Assembly: GCA_027923505.1 (NCBI GenBank)
Contig: BROI01000001.1
Span: forward strand, 1,978,001 to 2,042,000
Direction: 5' to 3'
DNA length: 64,000 nucleotides
Origin: Mayamaea pseudoterrestris
Taxonomy: Eukaryota > Bacillariophyta > Bacillariophyceae > Sellaphorales > Sellaphoraceae
Below the pieces are notes generated by a model that saw nothing but the letters and a program-made list of their open reading frames with translations, had not been told where the DNA came from and searched no databases. Below are positions 38,742-48,769 of the stretch, one piece after another. The stretch's first letter is position 1. Each line of letters opens with the position of its first letter. The position numbers and the translations under genes are program-made.

Positions 38742-41564
38742 CTAGTCCAAGTACATGACAACAATGCTTACATTGTCCGATGAACCCTTCTCCACAGCAA
38801 GTTTTGTCAGTGTTTTGGCTGTTTCCGTCGCAGTTTCCTTCTGCTGAAATCGTAGTCGACGAACGATGATAGCAGCTTGTTCGGAGTCAATCACCTCCCA
38901 AAACCCATCCGACGCAAGTACTGCCGTCAATTCGGATTTGATTGGAACTTGCGCTACATCGGCTTCACTCACGATGCCTCGTGAAGTTGCAAAACCGCCT
39001 TCCAGAGACCGACTCACGGCGTAATCGTAGTCACCAACATGGACTTTCCACTTGTTAAAGCTGCATTCGGGCATTTCGTACGAGAGCCCCTCGCGTATAC
39101 CGGCCTCGAAACGCTCCAGTTCTGTGGCAGGCGAGTGATCCGCAGTGGCATATATTACGTTTCCGGTCTTGTCGACGACAATGCAACGAGAATCACCGCA
39201 ATGCAATACTGATAGCTGACCTTCCTGCAGATCAAGAGCCACGGCAACAATTGTAGTTCCCGCTACAACGTCTTGGCCACCGGTAAAGGCCTGAAGGATG
39301 CCTTCGTCCGGGTCATAGTCGGCCGTACACGACGTTCCGTCCTCACCGCACAACAGGCGATAATTGTCGCAAATGGTATTCCACGATGCTTCGAGTAGAC
39401 TTGTCGACGATGCCTCGCCATTTTCTCGAAGTGCTTCCGAGACAGTGTCTGCCAAAGAGTCTCGGACAAAGTTGGAAGCAGCCGCTCCAAGGTGGCCGTC
39501 CATAATGGCTGCAAGTCGAATTGACCGCTGCTGATTGTGCACTTCGCTCAAAACGAAGGCGTCCTCTTGCGCAGTTCGCCGGCCCGTGATCGACCATGCG
39601 CCCGCATCGACAAGTAGTATTGTTGGAGTCTTTTGGGCAGATGCATCTTGTAGTTGTTGCATTGCCTCTTCAACGCGCGAATTGGTTTTGGCAAGGGACG
39701 ATCTCCGATCAAAGTGCAGCGTCACATATTTGGATGTCCTCGGCTGTTCCTGCAGCATGGCCACGGCCTTTTCAAATCCTCCCTGTCCAATTGGTAGCTC
39801 TCCTATCCCAATCAAATGGTCGCCAACCTCGAAAATACCCATTTCCTCAGCCTGGCTGTCGTCTGCAACGCCTTTGACAAACACTTCACCAGGCAATGCA
39901 TCGCTTGTTGCTTGTTCCCACTGCTTCATTGCACTGAGGTTTAATGAAGTCCTATCGTCTCCATCAACGTCTCGCTTCGAATCTCCGTCACTGTCGACAT
40001 TTGCTTCAGCCAAGATCAAACCAAGTGGCGCATTGCGCGCAAACGTTGCAACGAACTGCAACGGTCGTACCGACGGTATCACGCAATATTCCATTGCCTC
40101 CAACACTTCCGTCAAAAAAGCTCCATCTGCATCCCAACTAATTTCCAAACGCTGAATTTGGTTCCAGTAAACGAGTGCATCACTACTTGACATGCGCATG
40201 CGAGGATCCGGCCGCAGCAAATTTTGCAGCAGTGCCCATAGTCCGGGTCGCTCATTCAGAACCTCCAACGCTTCCACCAAGCCCGTCGCTGCCACTTTGC
40301 TTTGCAGCTGCTTATCCAACCATGTATTCAAATCCCAGTCGGCCGCCTGTAGTTGCGCTCGAAAGCCAGCGTCGGTCCGGTCGTCGGTATACTGCAGCAG
40401 CAACTGGCAGTACAGTAAGGCCAATGAAAAGCAGTCAAACTTGACGGCATCCTTCGGCGAAGAAGCATCAACAAAGACTTCGGGTGCGGCATAGACTGGA
40501 CTCACGGCAACTGTGGCATCCAACTCGGTAATGAAGAATCCGTTGCTTTGCTTCTTCAAGTCGGCTGCCGATCCAAAGTCAATCAGCGTCAGTTTGTCTT
40601 GCGATACTAAAATGTTACCAGGTTTAATGTCGCGATGCAATATGGAGTTGGAATGCAAATGTGCCAAGCATTCCAATAGTTGCTGCATCACAATGTCAAG
40701 TGTTTCGACCAATCGAGTCATTGTTGGTAGACCAAGTGCTTGGGCCAATGCACTCAAATGGTGATTGTGACTATTACTCATGCCATTGTTGCTGCTTTCG
40801 TCGGCATTCTTGTGATTTCGAGTCTGGCTCTCTAGAATTAAAACGTCGGCCAAGGAAGGAGCTGGTCGTATGGTAGTTGTCACGGATGAAATTGGCACGG
40901 AAGGGTCGTAGGCTGCAGCAGCAGCAGCAATCATGTCGGTAATGAGCCACGAGTAGTTGACACCTTCGACTTTTGCTGGCAGCATTCCCCGATATATTGG
41001 TACATTTGAGTGTCCGGAAATTTTTTGTAGACAATGAGCTTCTGTTTGCAGGTAGGATTGGCATCGCTTGTGCTTCTCCTGCAGCTCCTTGGGCGTTAGT
41101 GACGGAAATTTGGTTCTTAGTTCATCCAGGGTCCATGATCGCTTGGCAATCGCTCGAACTGTAGTCAAGTCGACACTTTCGGATTGCTGCTTTAATTCTA
41201 ATTCCACTTGATGGACTGTTCCGTAGCTGCCGCTGCCAACATGGTCGAGTATATTTACGGAGAAAGAATTGGAGGAAGCGAAGGAAGCAGACGTTGCAGC
41301 AGCGGTACGACTATCGCCGTTACTACTACTTGGATTGTCTCGTGGCAAGGCAAACGGAAATAGATTCCTTCTTGTTGCAGACCGTCTCGAGTTGTATGCG
41401 TCATGATGTACTTGACTCGACGAAAAGGAGAGTGCTTGGTGATGCCGACAGCTCCCTGGTCTCGTCAGCCGGAACGCTTCCGACGTTAAGTAATGACTGG
41501 TAGCAGCGACAGTCAGGCAGACAAATAATGATTGTTGATGATACCTGCATGTTCGTCGTATCAT
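38742..41564 (-). CDS. Plastid-targeted protein kinase - PDZ - PP2C fusion
   Basis: Single-exon protein of 940 residues. The N-terminus is a signal peptide (SLFVCLTVAATSHYLTSEAF) with Phe31 at the cleavage site, then a Ser/Arg-rich transit-like stretch to about 100. The kinase domain (about 100-490) has the loop VGSGSYGTV, the Lys of AIAKRS (about 141), HRDIKPGN at 310-317, DFG at 329-331 and VYAAPEV. Residues about 505-622 resemble a PDZ domain (PLGLIL; GVADDSQAEEMGIFEVGDHL). Residues 650-940 are a PP2C domain: GRRTAQEDAF, MDGHLGAA, LHCGDSRCIVV, LASDGFWEVI, GSSDNVSIVVMYLD. Both catalytic centres look complete. One chain could therefore phosphorylate and dephosphorylate, perhaps the same partner held by the PDZ domain. 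Confidence 0.87.
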   Translation of the reverse strand: MIRRTCRYHQQSLFVCLTVAATSHYLTSEAFRLTRPGSCRHHQALSFSSSQVHHDAYNSRRSATRRNLFPFALPRDNPSSSNGDSRTAAATSASFASSNSFSVNILDHVGSGSYGTVHQVELELKQQSESVDLTTVRAIAKRSWTLDELRTKFPSLTPKELQEKHKRCQSYLQTEAHCLQKISGHSNVPIYRGMLPAKVEGVNYSWLITDMIAAAAAAYDPSVPISSVTTTIRPAPSLADVLILESQTRNHKNADESSNNGMSNSHNHHLSALAQALGLPTMTRLVETLDIVMQQLLECLAHLHSNSILHRDIKPGNILVSQDKLTLIDFGSAADLKKQSNGFFITELDATVAVSPVYAAPEVFVDASSPKDAVKFDCFSLALLYCQLLLQYTDDRTDAGFRAQLQAADWDLNTWLDKQLQSKVAATGLVEALEVLNERPGLWALLQNLLRPDPRMRMSSSDALVYWNQIQRLEISWDADGAFLTEVLEAMEYCVIPSVRPLQFVATFARNAPLGLILAEANVDSDGDSKRDVDGDDRTSLNLSAMKQWEQATSDALPGEVFVKGVADDSQAEEMGIFEVGDHLIGIGELPIGQGGFEKAVAMLQEQPRTSKYVTLHFDRRSSLAKTNSRVEEAMQQLQDASAQKTPTILLVDAGAWSITGRRTAQEDAFVLSEVHNQQRSIRLAAIMDGHLGAAASNFVRDSLADTVSEALRENGEASSTSLLEASWNTICDNYRLLCGEDGTSCTADYDPDEGILQAFTGGQDVVAGTTIVAVALDLQEGQLSVLHCGDSRCIVVDKTGNVIYATADHSPATELERFEAGIREGLSYEMPECSFNKWKVHVGDYDYAVSRSLEGGFATSRGIVSEADVAQVPIKSELTAVLASDGFWEVIDSEQAAIIVRRLRFQQKETATETAKTLTKLAVEKGSSDNVSIVVMYLD

Positions 41565-42124
41565 TGTATATAGAGAGAGAACGGACTCTGGTTGGATCGG
41601 ATATGAATCTGATGGATGAAAGATGAAACAAATCCAAGATCCTTTTCGTTGATGCGGCGATGCTGCGTTCGCGATGCGACATTCATGCCGTCGCAGTGGT
41701 TTTAAGATTCAAGGACGAAACATCCCCGCCTGTTTGTCTGTGCAGGATTTCATCCTCTCAGCGACATTCACATTGAAGTAACGAGACGCTTTCAAGACAC
41801 AAAGGCAATACGATGTAATTGCGAAAATGTCGCGGCGAGGCACCAACCGCCCACTGATACGAGAGCGCATGTTGAAACATGCATGACGTGCCCAACTTCC
41901 GCGTCATCGGCCGGAAGGACGACTGAGAGAACGCGTTAACGGTCGACCTGCTGATCCCACGGGAACCAGCTTCAATGCCCGGTCCGATATGATAGACAGG
42001 AAACAACCAGTGCATGCCGTAGTTAAAGAGTTTATGTTGATTCTATACAATTATTTACAGTCTAGCAGTGAAAGAGAAAGAAAATGCTTGCGCTTGCCAG
42101 CTCGCAGGAATGTCGCATCTATTT
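41565..42124. other. Intergenic, promoter of the kinase-PP2C gene
   Basis: 560 bp between two minus-strand genes. A GAGAGAGA tract lies near 41,573-41,581. No gene, RNA or TACCGGTA site seen. Confidence 0.42.
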
Positions 42125-42706
42125 TCAATCCGAGAGCGAAATCGTTGGCAGCGGATGAGAGAATGTTGTCACGACTAGTTGCTCCTCCGCATCATCTTCG
42201 TCGGCAAAGGAGCTGCTTCGCACTGGTGGACGAAGCGTCGTAGTAACATCAACGGCTAGTAGGTTTCGCAGTGACCGTTGGCGCGGAGGCGGCGTGATGG
42301 GTGAGTCCTTTCGCACAGTTGAAGTCGAAACCATGCTTCCCCATCGACAGTTTGGTACTTTTCTTGGTGACCGTCGTGGACTAGTCGTAGTGGATAATGA
42401 TGATGTCTTGGTCAAGCTTCTCGGCCGTCGCCTTGTGGCTTGCTGCAGCTGCATGGAGACGCGCTCGTGAATTCTGGCATTGTCGGGTGTGATTGTTAGC
42501 GGCGCTGCATGGCCAAGGAGACTTCTCAGTGACATGATGCTTGATTGTTGGTGCTGCTGTTGCTGTTGCTGCTGTATCTTTGTAGTGGTAGCTCTTGGTG
42601 CAGAAGTAAGCAGGTCATTCTGCGAGCGTCGCTCGGGCGAGTCGATCGCACCCATGATCCAAATATTTGTGGCGACATGCAAAGCAAGATTCGCCTCGCG
42701 CATCAT
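42125..42706 (-). CDS. Small basic low-complexity protein, unknown
   Basis: Single-exon frame of 193 residues, starting at an ATG pair; the later Met18 (MGAIDSPERRSQND) is an alternative start. The protein is rich in Arg, Ser, Thr and Pro, with a polyGln run of seven and two basic stretches (ATRRRPRSL, SPRRSPRK). The ordered-looking parts are CRWGSMVS and SPITPPPRQRSLRNLLAV. The short RWGS plus P-x-R-x-R-S layout recalls small hypothetical diatom proteins with phosphorylation-like motifs, which is inference. No membrane segment. Function unknown. It is divergent from the next gene. Confidence 0.5.
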   Translation of the reverse strand: MMREANLALHVATNIWIMGAIDSPERRSQNDLLTSAPRATTTKIQQQQQQQHQQSSIMSLRSLLGHAAPLTITPDNARIHERVSMQLQQATRRRPRSLTKTSSLSTTTSPRRSPRKVPNCRWGSMVSTSTVRKDSPITPPPRQRSLRNLLAVDVTTTLRPPVRSSSFADEDDAEEQLVVTTFSHPLPTISLSD

Positions 42707-42999
42707 CGCGACGCTGCCGCGTCAGCAGTTTCGTCGAGCCATGGTCAATCGTGCTTGCAGTCCAGCTGAAACTCCGAATGTCTTTCAAACCCGTAACTGA
42801 CGTCGCACCCGGCTGGCGCGCAGAGAAAGGGGGTGGGGGTCGAAAGCGAAACGCATCCTGCGCGTGACGGAACGAGCCGTCACACGGTCACACGACCAAC
42901 AAGGCTTTCTCCGCGGTTCCTTCCTCATCGTTGCTGCTTCTATAGTGCAACGTGTTGGTTACACAAGTCTTTACTCTTATTGTTGTAAATTAATTAATT

Positions 43000-44920
43000 A
43001 TGATGATGTCTACTGCGGAAAAGAAGAAGGATCCCGACGAAGTTTCGACGAGAACGGATCCTCCAGCGGCGCGGCGCAAAACGTCAAGCAGTGACGCTGT
43101 CGCCAACTTGGAGCGTCGCTTGCGAATGCTGGAAGAGTTTGGACCGATTACGACGACAAAAAATACAAGTGATGTTACTGCTATTGCTGGAAAGGGAACG
43201 ACCATGGATGCGCCTTCTGCTGCTGCTACAGGTACGGCAACGTCGACTTTGGCTGGGGCAGGAACCAAGCAGACTGGAAAGAGCGCTTTGCTGGTAAGTC
43301 AATTTATAATAAATGCGAGCGAAGGAGTGGAAGAGATGATAATTTGAGATCCGAGTCTTGTTTCTCACGCATGAATTGATTTTTTTTAATTCCTAGGCTC
43401 GCATCATGGCAGCGCAGGAAAAGGCCAAGCAGGCTCAGAATTCTACTTTGCAGCAACAACAGGAAGCTTCTCTGAAATCCACTGCAACAATTATCAATGA
43501 CCCTCCGCCAGCCTTTGACTTGTTGGATGAAACGTTTGACAATCGTAAGGATGATCCGCCTCCGTCCTTTGACGTTTCGCTGTTGCCGCCTACCTTGCCT
43601 CCACCAGCCTTTGACGCGCAAATCTTGCCTCCGCCTAGTAGTACTCTTACGAGCAAATTTAATCATTTTGATCCAATGGCGGCAGCAAGTCCCACTATAA
43701 TGGCTCCTCCCGCTCCATCGGCTCCAGCCTTTGAGGATGTCTACGTCATGGAGCCTCCTGCCAGCATGATGGAGGATCACAATGCTACCTATGCGTGGGA
43801 ACCTCAAGCTCCTCCGCCCCAGCCGCAGGAAGAAGTAGGCATTGATCCAGCCACTTTGCAAGCAATCATGAGTTTGGATGGCTTGTCGGAGGCCGATAAA
43901 CGCGCCTTGATTGACGAGCAACTGCAAGTGTTGAAGCAAATGACGCAGCAGCAGAATGCAAGTACGACTCAATCTGCCGCAACGTCGGCAGCGGATGCGT
44001 TCGAGCAGCGATCACTGGCCATGTCGCTCCGTACGCCGCAGCAGCCAGCCCGCAGTAAGCCAACTAGTAGCATTCGCAAGGAAGGTGGAACGCATGCTGG
44101 CATTCCAACCGACCAAAGCTTGGCCTCGCAAGTCGAGCAGGCGCAGCAAGCAAATGCAACATTGATTAATATTGGAAGTGACCAGAAAGTTCCGTTGCAT
44201 GGTCCGGAAAAGACCAAACTAGCCATTCAGTCGGGCATTGCCGTGATCGTGCAATGCCTTGGATGCGAGCATGCCATGCAAGTAACACCGGCCGCGACGT
44301 TGATGTTTTGTCCAGTTTGCGAAACAATTTCGGCAGTGAATGATAATAATGTCATGAGTATGACTGGTAATGATGCTGCCAAGGCGCAATTGGAGGCAGA
44401 CTTGAAATTGGCCGAGGAGTTGCAGAAGGAGGAGTATAAGCGAGCCGAAGGTGGTGGCAATGCTACTCGATCGAGTCCGTCTCGTAGCAGCACCACGCCA
44501 CGAGCGGCATCGTCAACCAGCAGTCCGAGTGCCGCTTCTGGTGGATGGCTGGATTGGTTGGGAGTCACGTCGACGGCGGCTGCACCGGCTCCTGCAGCTA
44601 CTTCGCCGGCTCGGTCGTCGTCATCATCTCGCTCTGGTTTAATTGCGGCGAATACGGATACGGTCCATTTTTCGTCCAATTCCGATTCCATGCAGCAGGC
44701 ACGCGTGGCGGAATCAAAACCACTCTTTAGCTGCGTGGCGGACAGCATCATGACGACGGCCAATCAGTACATGGCTGCAACGCTCATGGATGCGCCTGAC
44801 GAGGAGGGCAATGTGCATGGCGTTGATTCGAGCTCGCTGTTGGCAGTTCCTATGAGCGGAGTGGGACGCAACGCGGGCAAGAGTCAAAACGATGACGATG
44901 GATATTCGGCGTACGAATAA
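43000..44920 (+). CDS. Low-complexity protein with a CxxC zinc-ribbon-like motif, two exons
   Basis: Exon 1 43000-43293, exon 2 43397-44920; the intron 43294-43396 is 103 bp (GTAAGT donor, T-rich tract and TAG acceptor, phase 0), giving about 605 residues. The protein starts with three Met codons. A heptad helix lies near 35-48 (NLERRLRMLEEFG). Then come Pro-rich repeats of the form PPPAFD / PPPSFD and a Gln/Ala-rich region. The only compact piece is a Cys motif near 383-408 (CLGCEHAMQV then FCPVCETIS), likely one zinc site. It is followed by a helix LKLAEELQKEEYKRAE that resembles ubiquitin-interacting helices. No known family fits. Confidence 0.7.
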
Positions 44921-45025
44921 GTTGAATGTCGATATATTGGTGTAGATGAGGCGAGTCGAACAGTTTTCCATTAAACAATTACACGAGGCATTGATTCTGG
45001 CGCGTAAATATTTAGGATAAGTATT

Positions 45026-45033
45026 TACCGGTA
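45026..45033. promoter_or_regulatory. TACCGGTA palindrome, site 4
   Basis: Perfect palindrome in the 194-bp convergent gap between two stop codons, so a promoter role is doubtful at this site. Same motif as four other sites. Confidence 0.3.
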
Positions 45034-45114
45034 TATTACAATAAAGGATTTATGACGCCGTGCATTTTTGCTGTTCTGCCTCATATAAAGAGGATCATAG
45101 GATCACATGTGAAA

Positions 45115-48100
45115 CTAAGCACTTTTAGGATAGTATCCTACAATCTTTGTCTCAAGTTGCCTCGCCTTTGCCAGTGCTCCCCACGAGTTATAGTTATCGC
45201 AAGCTGCTCGAAAATACGGCAATGCCATCTCGACATCTCCAACACGATACAAGTGTCGAGCAAAAATTTCATTGACTAAAGCTCGCATATAAACAAATCC
45301 GTCCTGATGAGCAAGTGCGTGAGAGCACCGATAGTACCGAAGTGCGCGAGAATTGTCGCCTCGGAGGGAGCACAGTTCCGCTTTCAGTAGGTAAACCTTG
45401 TCCAAAGCACTGGTTGGAGCATACTTTTCTATCCGCTTTAGAACGTGGATGGCGAAACGACGACTTTTCCGTTGCTTCAATCCCATTCGCGCTGAACTAA
45501 TTTTCATCATGGCCACGAAAAATATAGTTGTGACAACCCCAGTGTTGACAGGGACGTTCCAAAGATATTTGAGGTAAGGTTCCACTAAAGATGATGCCAG
45601 CGCGAACTCTTCAAACATGAATGCAACAATCATACGAGTGAATGGAACAATTAAAGCATTCATAAAATTGCCTCTTGCCAGGGCCGCAGAATGGGCATCG
45701 TCATGATTCAGCAAGTCTCCTTGAACGCAAAGAGGGTCATCGCTCAAACCCAAATAATGGTGAAGGTTCTGAGCGGTAAGAAGAAGACTGAGGACGGCGT
45801 GTTGCTGATGCCTAGCTGTCAACTCATTTATGAGCCACATTATTTTGGGTTCCAAAATCGTCAACTTCTCGCCGGCTTCAAGACAGGTAAGCGCGTAAGC
45901 GTTGGCACAGAGGCCAGCAGCAACGATATCGCCGGTAAACTTCCCAATCTGAAATGCATCAATAAGTGGCGTAACGCACTCTGTCATGGGTTTGCTCCAA
46001 TGAGCAGTTACTCCGTAGTAAAGAAAATAAACTCTCGGCTTAAATTCTTTCGCACCGAAACGATGAAGAAATTTTAAACTTAGCTCGCCACAACGGAGTC
46101 CGGTATGCTGATCACGCGAAAGGATAGTGACCCCGAAATAAACAAAAGCCGCCGCAGTAAAAGCGCTAAAGCCGTGTTTTATTGTAAGTCTCATCAGCTT
46201 CACCGCAATAAAGGGACAGTAGAGGGGATCGCAAATCGAAGCGTCCAGAAAAATTAAGTGGAGAAGCTGCATGCATGCAATTTTCTCCGTTTCCGTAGCT
46301 GGCGGCAGCCGAAGTAGTTGCTCGTCACTCTTGCTTCTGAGAAGACGAAGTATCGAGTAGACTTCAATGAGTAAAATGGGTATCGAGGGGCGTTTTGGCA
46401 ACGGTTCACGAAGCAAGCGCAAAGCTTCTTTGCCGACTTGAAGTGCCTCCGGTGACCTTTCCGTTGCCGCGAGACCACATATCCGAGTCGAGTATGCAGG
46501 CAGTCGATCGTGCAAAGTACGAGTATTTGCAAACACGTCCGACAGTATCTCGTCCATTCGTCGAAATGACGCCGTGCACATGTGAATCTCCGCAAGCGCA
46601 CTGCTCAAAAGCAGAGTCAGATCATACTCGTCGCGCCAGCGTCGCGGTCCGAGAAGATTTAATCCCATTTCAAGAAAAGCAAGCGAAGTTGTGTTCGCTG
46701 ACGACCTAGCAGCTTTGGACCCTGCATGCAAACAAAGTTTTGCCACATCAACTCGCTCATCCTCTCGTATCAGATTTTGACATAGCTTCAACTGCGATAG
46801 TACTAAAAATATTGCGCGCTCCATCTCGTCGGAGTTCAAAGCCCGGAAGATGCGCCGGCCAATCTTAAGGTGCAGCTGTTCTCTGGCCTCCATATCAATC
46901 AGTTGATACGAAGCGACCCGAACAGTTTCGTGAGCAAAAGAATACCGATCTGTAATTTTGCTATGAGCAAGCAAGCCACGGCGGCTTCCTTCTTGGATCC
47001 CTTGATCAAACTGCTCTACACTGAGTACCTTAGTCATTAAGGATGGATAGAGATCAGGTCCGAGACAAGCCGCAACTTGGAGCACCTCACTCGCTGCTTC
47101 AGTCAGCTGACCCAGTTCAAGCTTGACGTAGTCATCCACTGTCATGGTTGGGTCAATGCTATGTCGAATGTCTACTTCGTCCCAAGTCCATGCTCCCGAT
47201 ACAACGTCAAACTGAAGCAACTGTGCATGGACCAGCCACCTTATCAGCGACGTGATTAGCAGCAAGTTGCCAGCCGTGTGCTCGTAGACGAGTTTACTGA
47301 TAGAGACCACCTTTTCCGAATCTTTCTCCAAATCCAGCTCAATAGCTCTTGCAATCATGCTCTGCACTTCCTCATATTGTAGATTGTTCACATCAAGGTT
47401 TACAATCGGTTTTTGCAACTGATCCTCAATCTGTCGCAACTTGCATGACAAATAACTCGTTCCCGAGACACCGCTATTACAAGATCCGATTAAAATCAAG
47501 CCAGAGTATCGGGGATCAGTCGCAAGGAGGCTGTAATAGTCCAGGGAGCTAGCATCACAAAGGTTCAAGTCTTGCAGAAACAGTACAATGGGACGACCCG
47601 ACTTGCAAATCGCCTGTATTAAGCCTCCAAACGCAAAGACAAAGCGCGGATGACGCTGTCCACATTTGTCAAAATCAATTTCATTGTCTACATTCTGCAA
47701 GACATCGCCTCCAAGAATCTTGGAAAGGGCAGGAATCATATCAACTAGCACCAGAACCTGCGCCGAACTCAAGGCATTCAATATAATTCCCTTCATTTCC
47801 TCCTGCAAATTTCGTCGCATGACGACATGAACAAACTCGGTAAAGGCTCCCACCAATGCCGGATACGGCAAGTCATTATGATGAACATGGCACTTGCCCT
47901 GCAAAAAGTAGCCACCTTGCTCATTGAGCGCGTCCTGAAGACTCATGCGTATCACGTGCGATGTTCCGCAGCCTCGGGGACCAGTCATTAGTACTAGTGG
48001 AGGTGACTTGGAGTCAATCTTGTTCATAATCAAGTCATGTACAAGTTCCTGGAGGCGAGCGTCGGTGCGGTGTATCCGCAATCGTTCCATGAGACGCTTG

Positions 48101-48372
48101 AGAGGAAGCTTGAGGCCCGTGGTGATGGTTTGGTCAATCTTGGTGCTTTCGTCTTCTTTTAGGGTTGACATTGTCTCGGCTTTTTGTTCTTTAGTAGTTA
48201 AAGATGTCTTTGCCGGAACGCTGTTTTGTAACTGCTCCGATGCCATGATTTTGCTGCCATTGCTTGATGCCATCGTTGCGCTGCTCGTCTCGGTCACCGA
48301 AGACTCTCGCTCGGCGACGAGCTTCTGCGCCGTCAAGACCGGTTCACTGCGAAGGACCCGAGGCTGATCCAT
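45115..48372 (-). CDS. STAND/Orc1-type AAA ATPase with helical repeats
   Basis: Single-exon protein of 1,085 residues. Residues about 95-450 resemble the AAA_16 / STAND nucleotide-binding module: RLRIHRTDARLQELVHDLIM, LVLMTGPRGCGTSHVIRM, the Walker B-like IVLFLQDLNLCDASSLDYYS, and a winged-helix-like region with AASEVLQVAACLGPDL. The rest (about 500-1,085) is a long series of TPR-like helices, ending VGDVEMALPYFRAACDN. The Walker A lysine is replaced by Thr at residue 137, and the first acidic residue of Walker B is Gln, so nucleotide binding may be weak or lost. In stramenopiles such modules often sit in front of sensor or cyclase domains; none is present here. Role unknown. Confidence 0.78.
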   Translation of the reverse strand: MDQPRVLRSEPVLTAQKLVAERESSVTETSSATMASSNGSKIMASEQLQNSVPAKTSLTTKEQKAETMSTLKEDESTKIDQTITTGLKLPLKRLMERLRIHRTDARLQELVHDLIMNKIDSKSPPLVLMTGPRGCGTSHVIRMSLQDALNEQGGYFLQGKCHVHHNDLPYPALVGAFTEFVHVVMRRNLQEEMKGIILNALSSAQVLVLVDMIPALSKILGGDVLQNVDNEIDFDKCGQRHPRFVFAFGGLIQAICKSGRPIVLFLQDLNLCDASSLDYYSLLATDPRYSGLILIGSCNSGVSGTSYLSCKLRQIEDQLQKPIVNLDVNNLQYEEVQSMIARAIELDLEKDSEKVVSISKLVYEHTAGNLLLITSLIRWLVHAQLLQFDVVSGAWTWDEVDIRHSIDPTMTVDDYVKLELGQLTEAASEVLQVAACLGPDLYPSLMTKVLSVEQFDQGIQEGSRRGLLAHSKITDRYSFAHETVRVASYQLIDMEAREQLHLKIGRRIFRALNSDEMERAIFLVLSQLKLCQNLIREDERVDVAKLCLHAGSKAARSSANTTSLAFLEMGLNLLGPRRWRDEYDLTLLLSSALAEIHMCTASFRRMDEILSDVFANTRTLHDRLPAYSTRICGLAATERSPEALQVGKEALRLLREPLPKRPSIPILLIEVYSILRLLRSKSDEQLLRLPPATETEKIACMQLLHLIFLDASICDPLYCPFIAVKLMRLTIKHGFSAFTAAAFVYFGVTILSRDQHTGLRCGELSLKFLHRFGAKEFKPRVYFLYYGVTAHWSKPMTECVTPLIDAFQIGKFTGDIVAAGLCANAYALTCLEAGEKLTILEPKIMWLINELTARHQQHAVLSLLLTAQNLHHYLGLSDDPLCVQGDLLNHDDAHSAALARGNFMNALIVPFTRMIVAFMFEEFALASSLVEPYLKYLWNVPVNTGVVTTIFFVAMMKISSARMGLKQRKSRRFAIHVLKRIEKYAPTSALDKVYLLKAELCSLRGDNSRALRYYRCSHALAHQDGFVYMRALVNEIFARHLYRVGDVEMALPYFRAACDNYNSWGALAKARQLETKIVGYYPKSA

Positions 48373-48769
48373 GTTTACTCGTTATAAGGGGTGTACAATG
48401 AGTTGAATGCATTGATACAGAATGGTAGCTCCCTTTTCCGGCCTCACTTTTCGTCTCGTTCTTTATCGGAACGTGCTGCAGTGGGGTTGAAACGTGCGAA
48501 CCTCGAGTCGTAGCGGTACTCAACGGCGACAAGGTTTTTTCTTCGCCTCGAAAACGAGTCAACGCAATGAGGATGAGGATGAGGATCACTACTCGGTTTG
48601 ATCAGCAATTACCTGCGATCCAAAAGTCGTTCTTCAAACACTCTTGCCTTTTTTGTCGACTGCTTGAATAATCTTAGGTTATTGCAAGCTGTCAAGTTTA
48701 ATCACACGCCTTGTCAGCGTCGGGCATCGGCATAGACTTTCACACAATCGTCCTTTCTCACTGTACGAC
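48373..48769. promoter_or_regulatory. Divergent promoter region, STAND ATPase / mitochondrial carrier
   Basis: 397 bp between two divergent start codons. A purine tract of GAGGAT-like units lies near 48,570-48,590. No gene or RNA seen. Confidence 0.42.
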
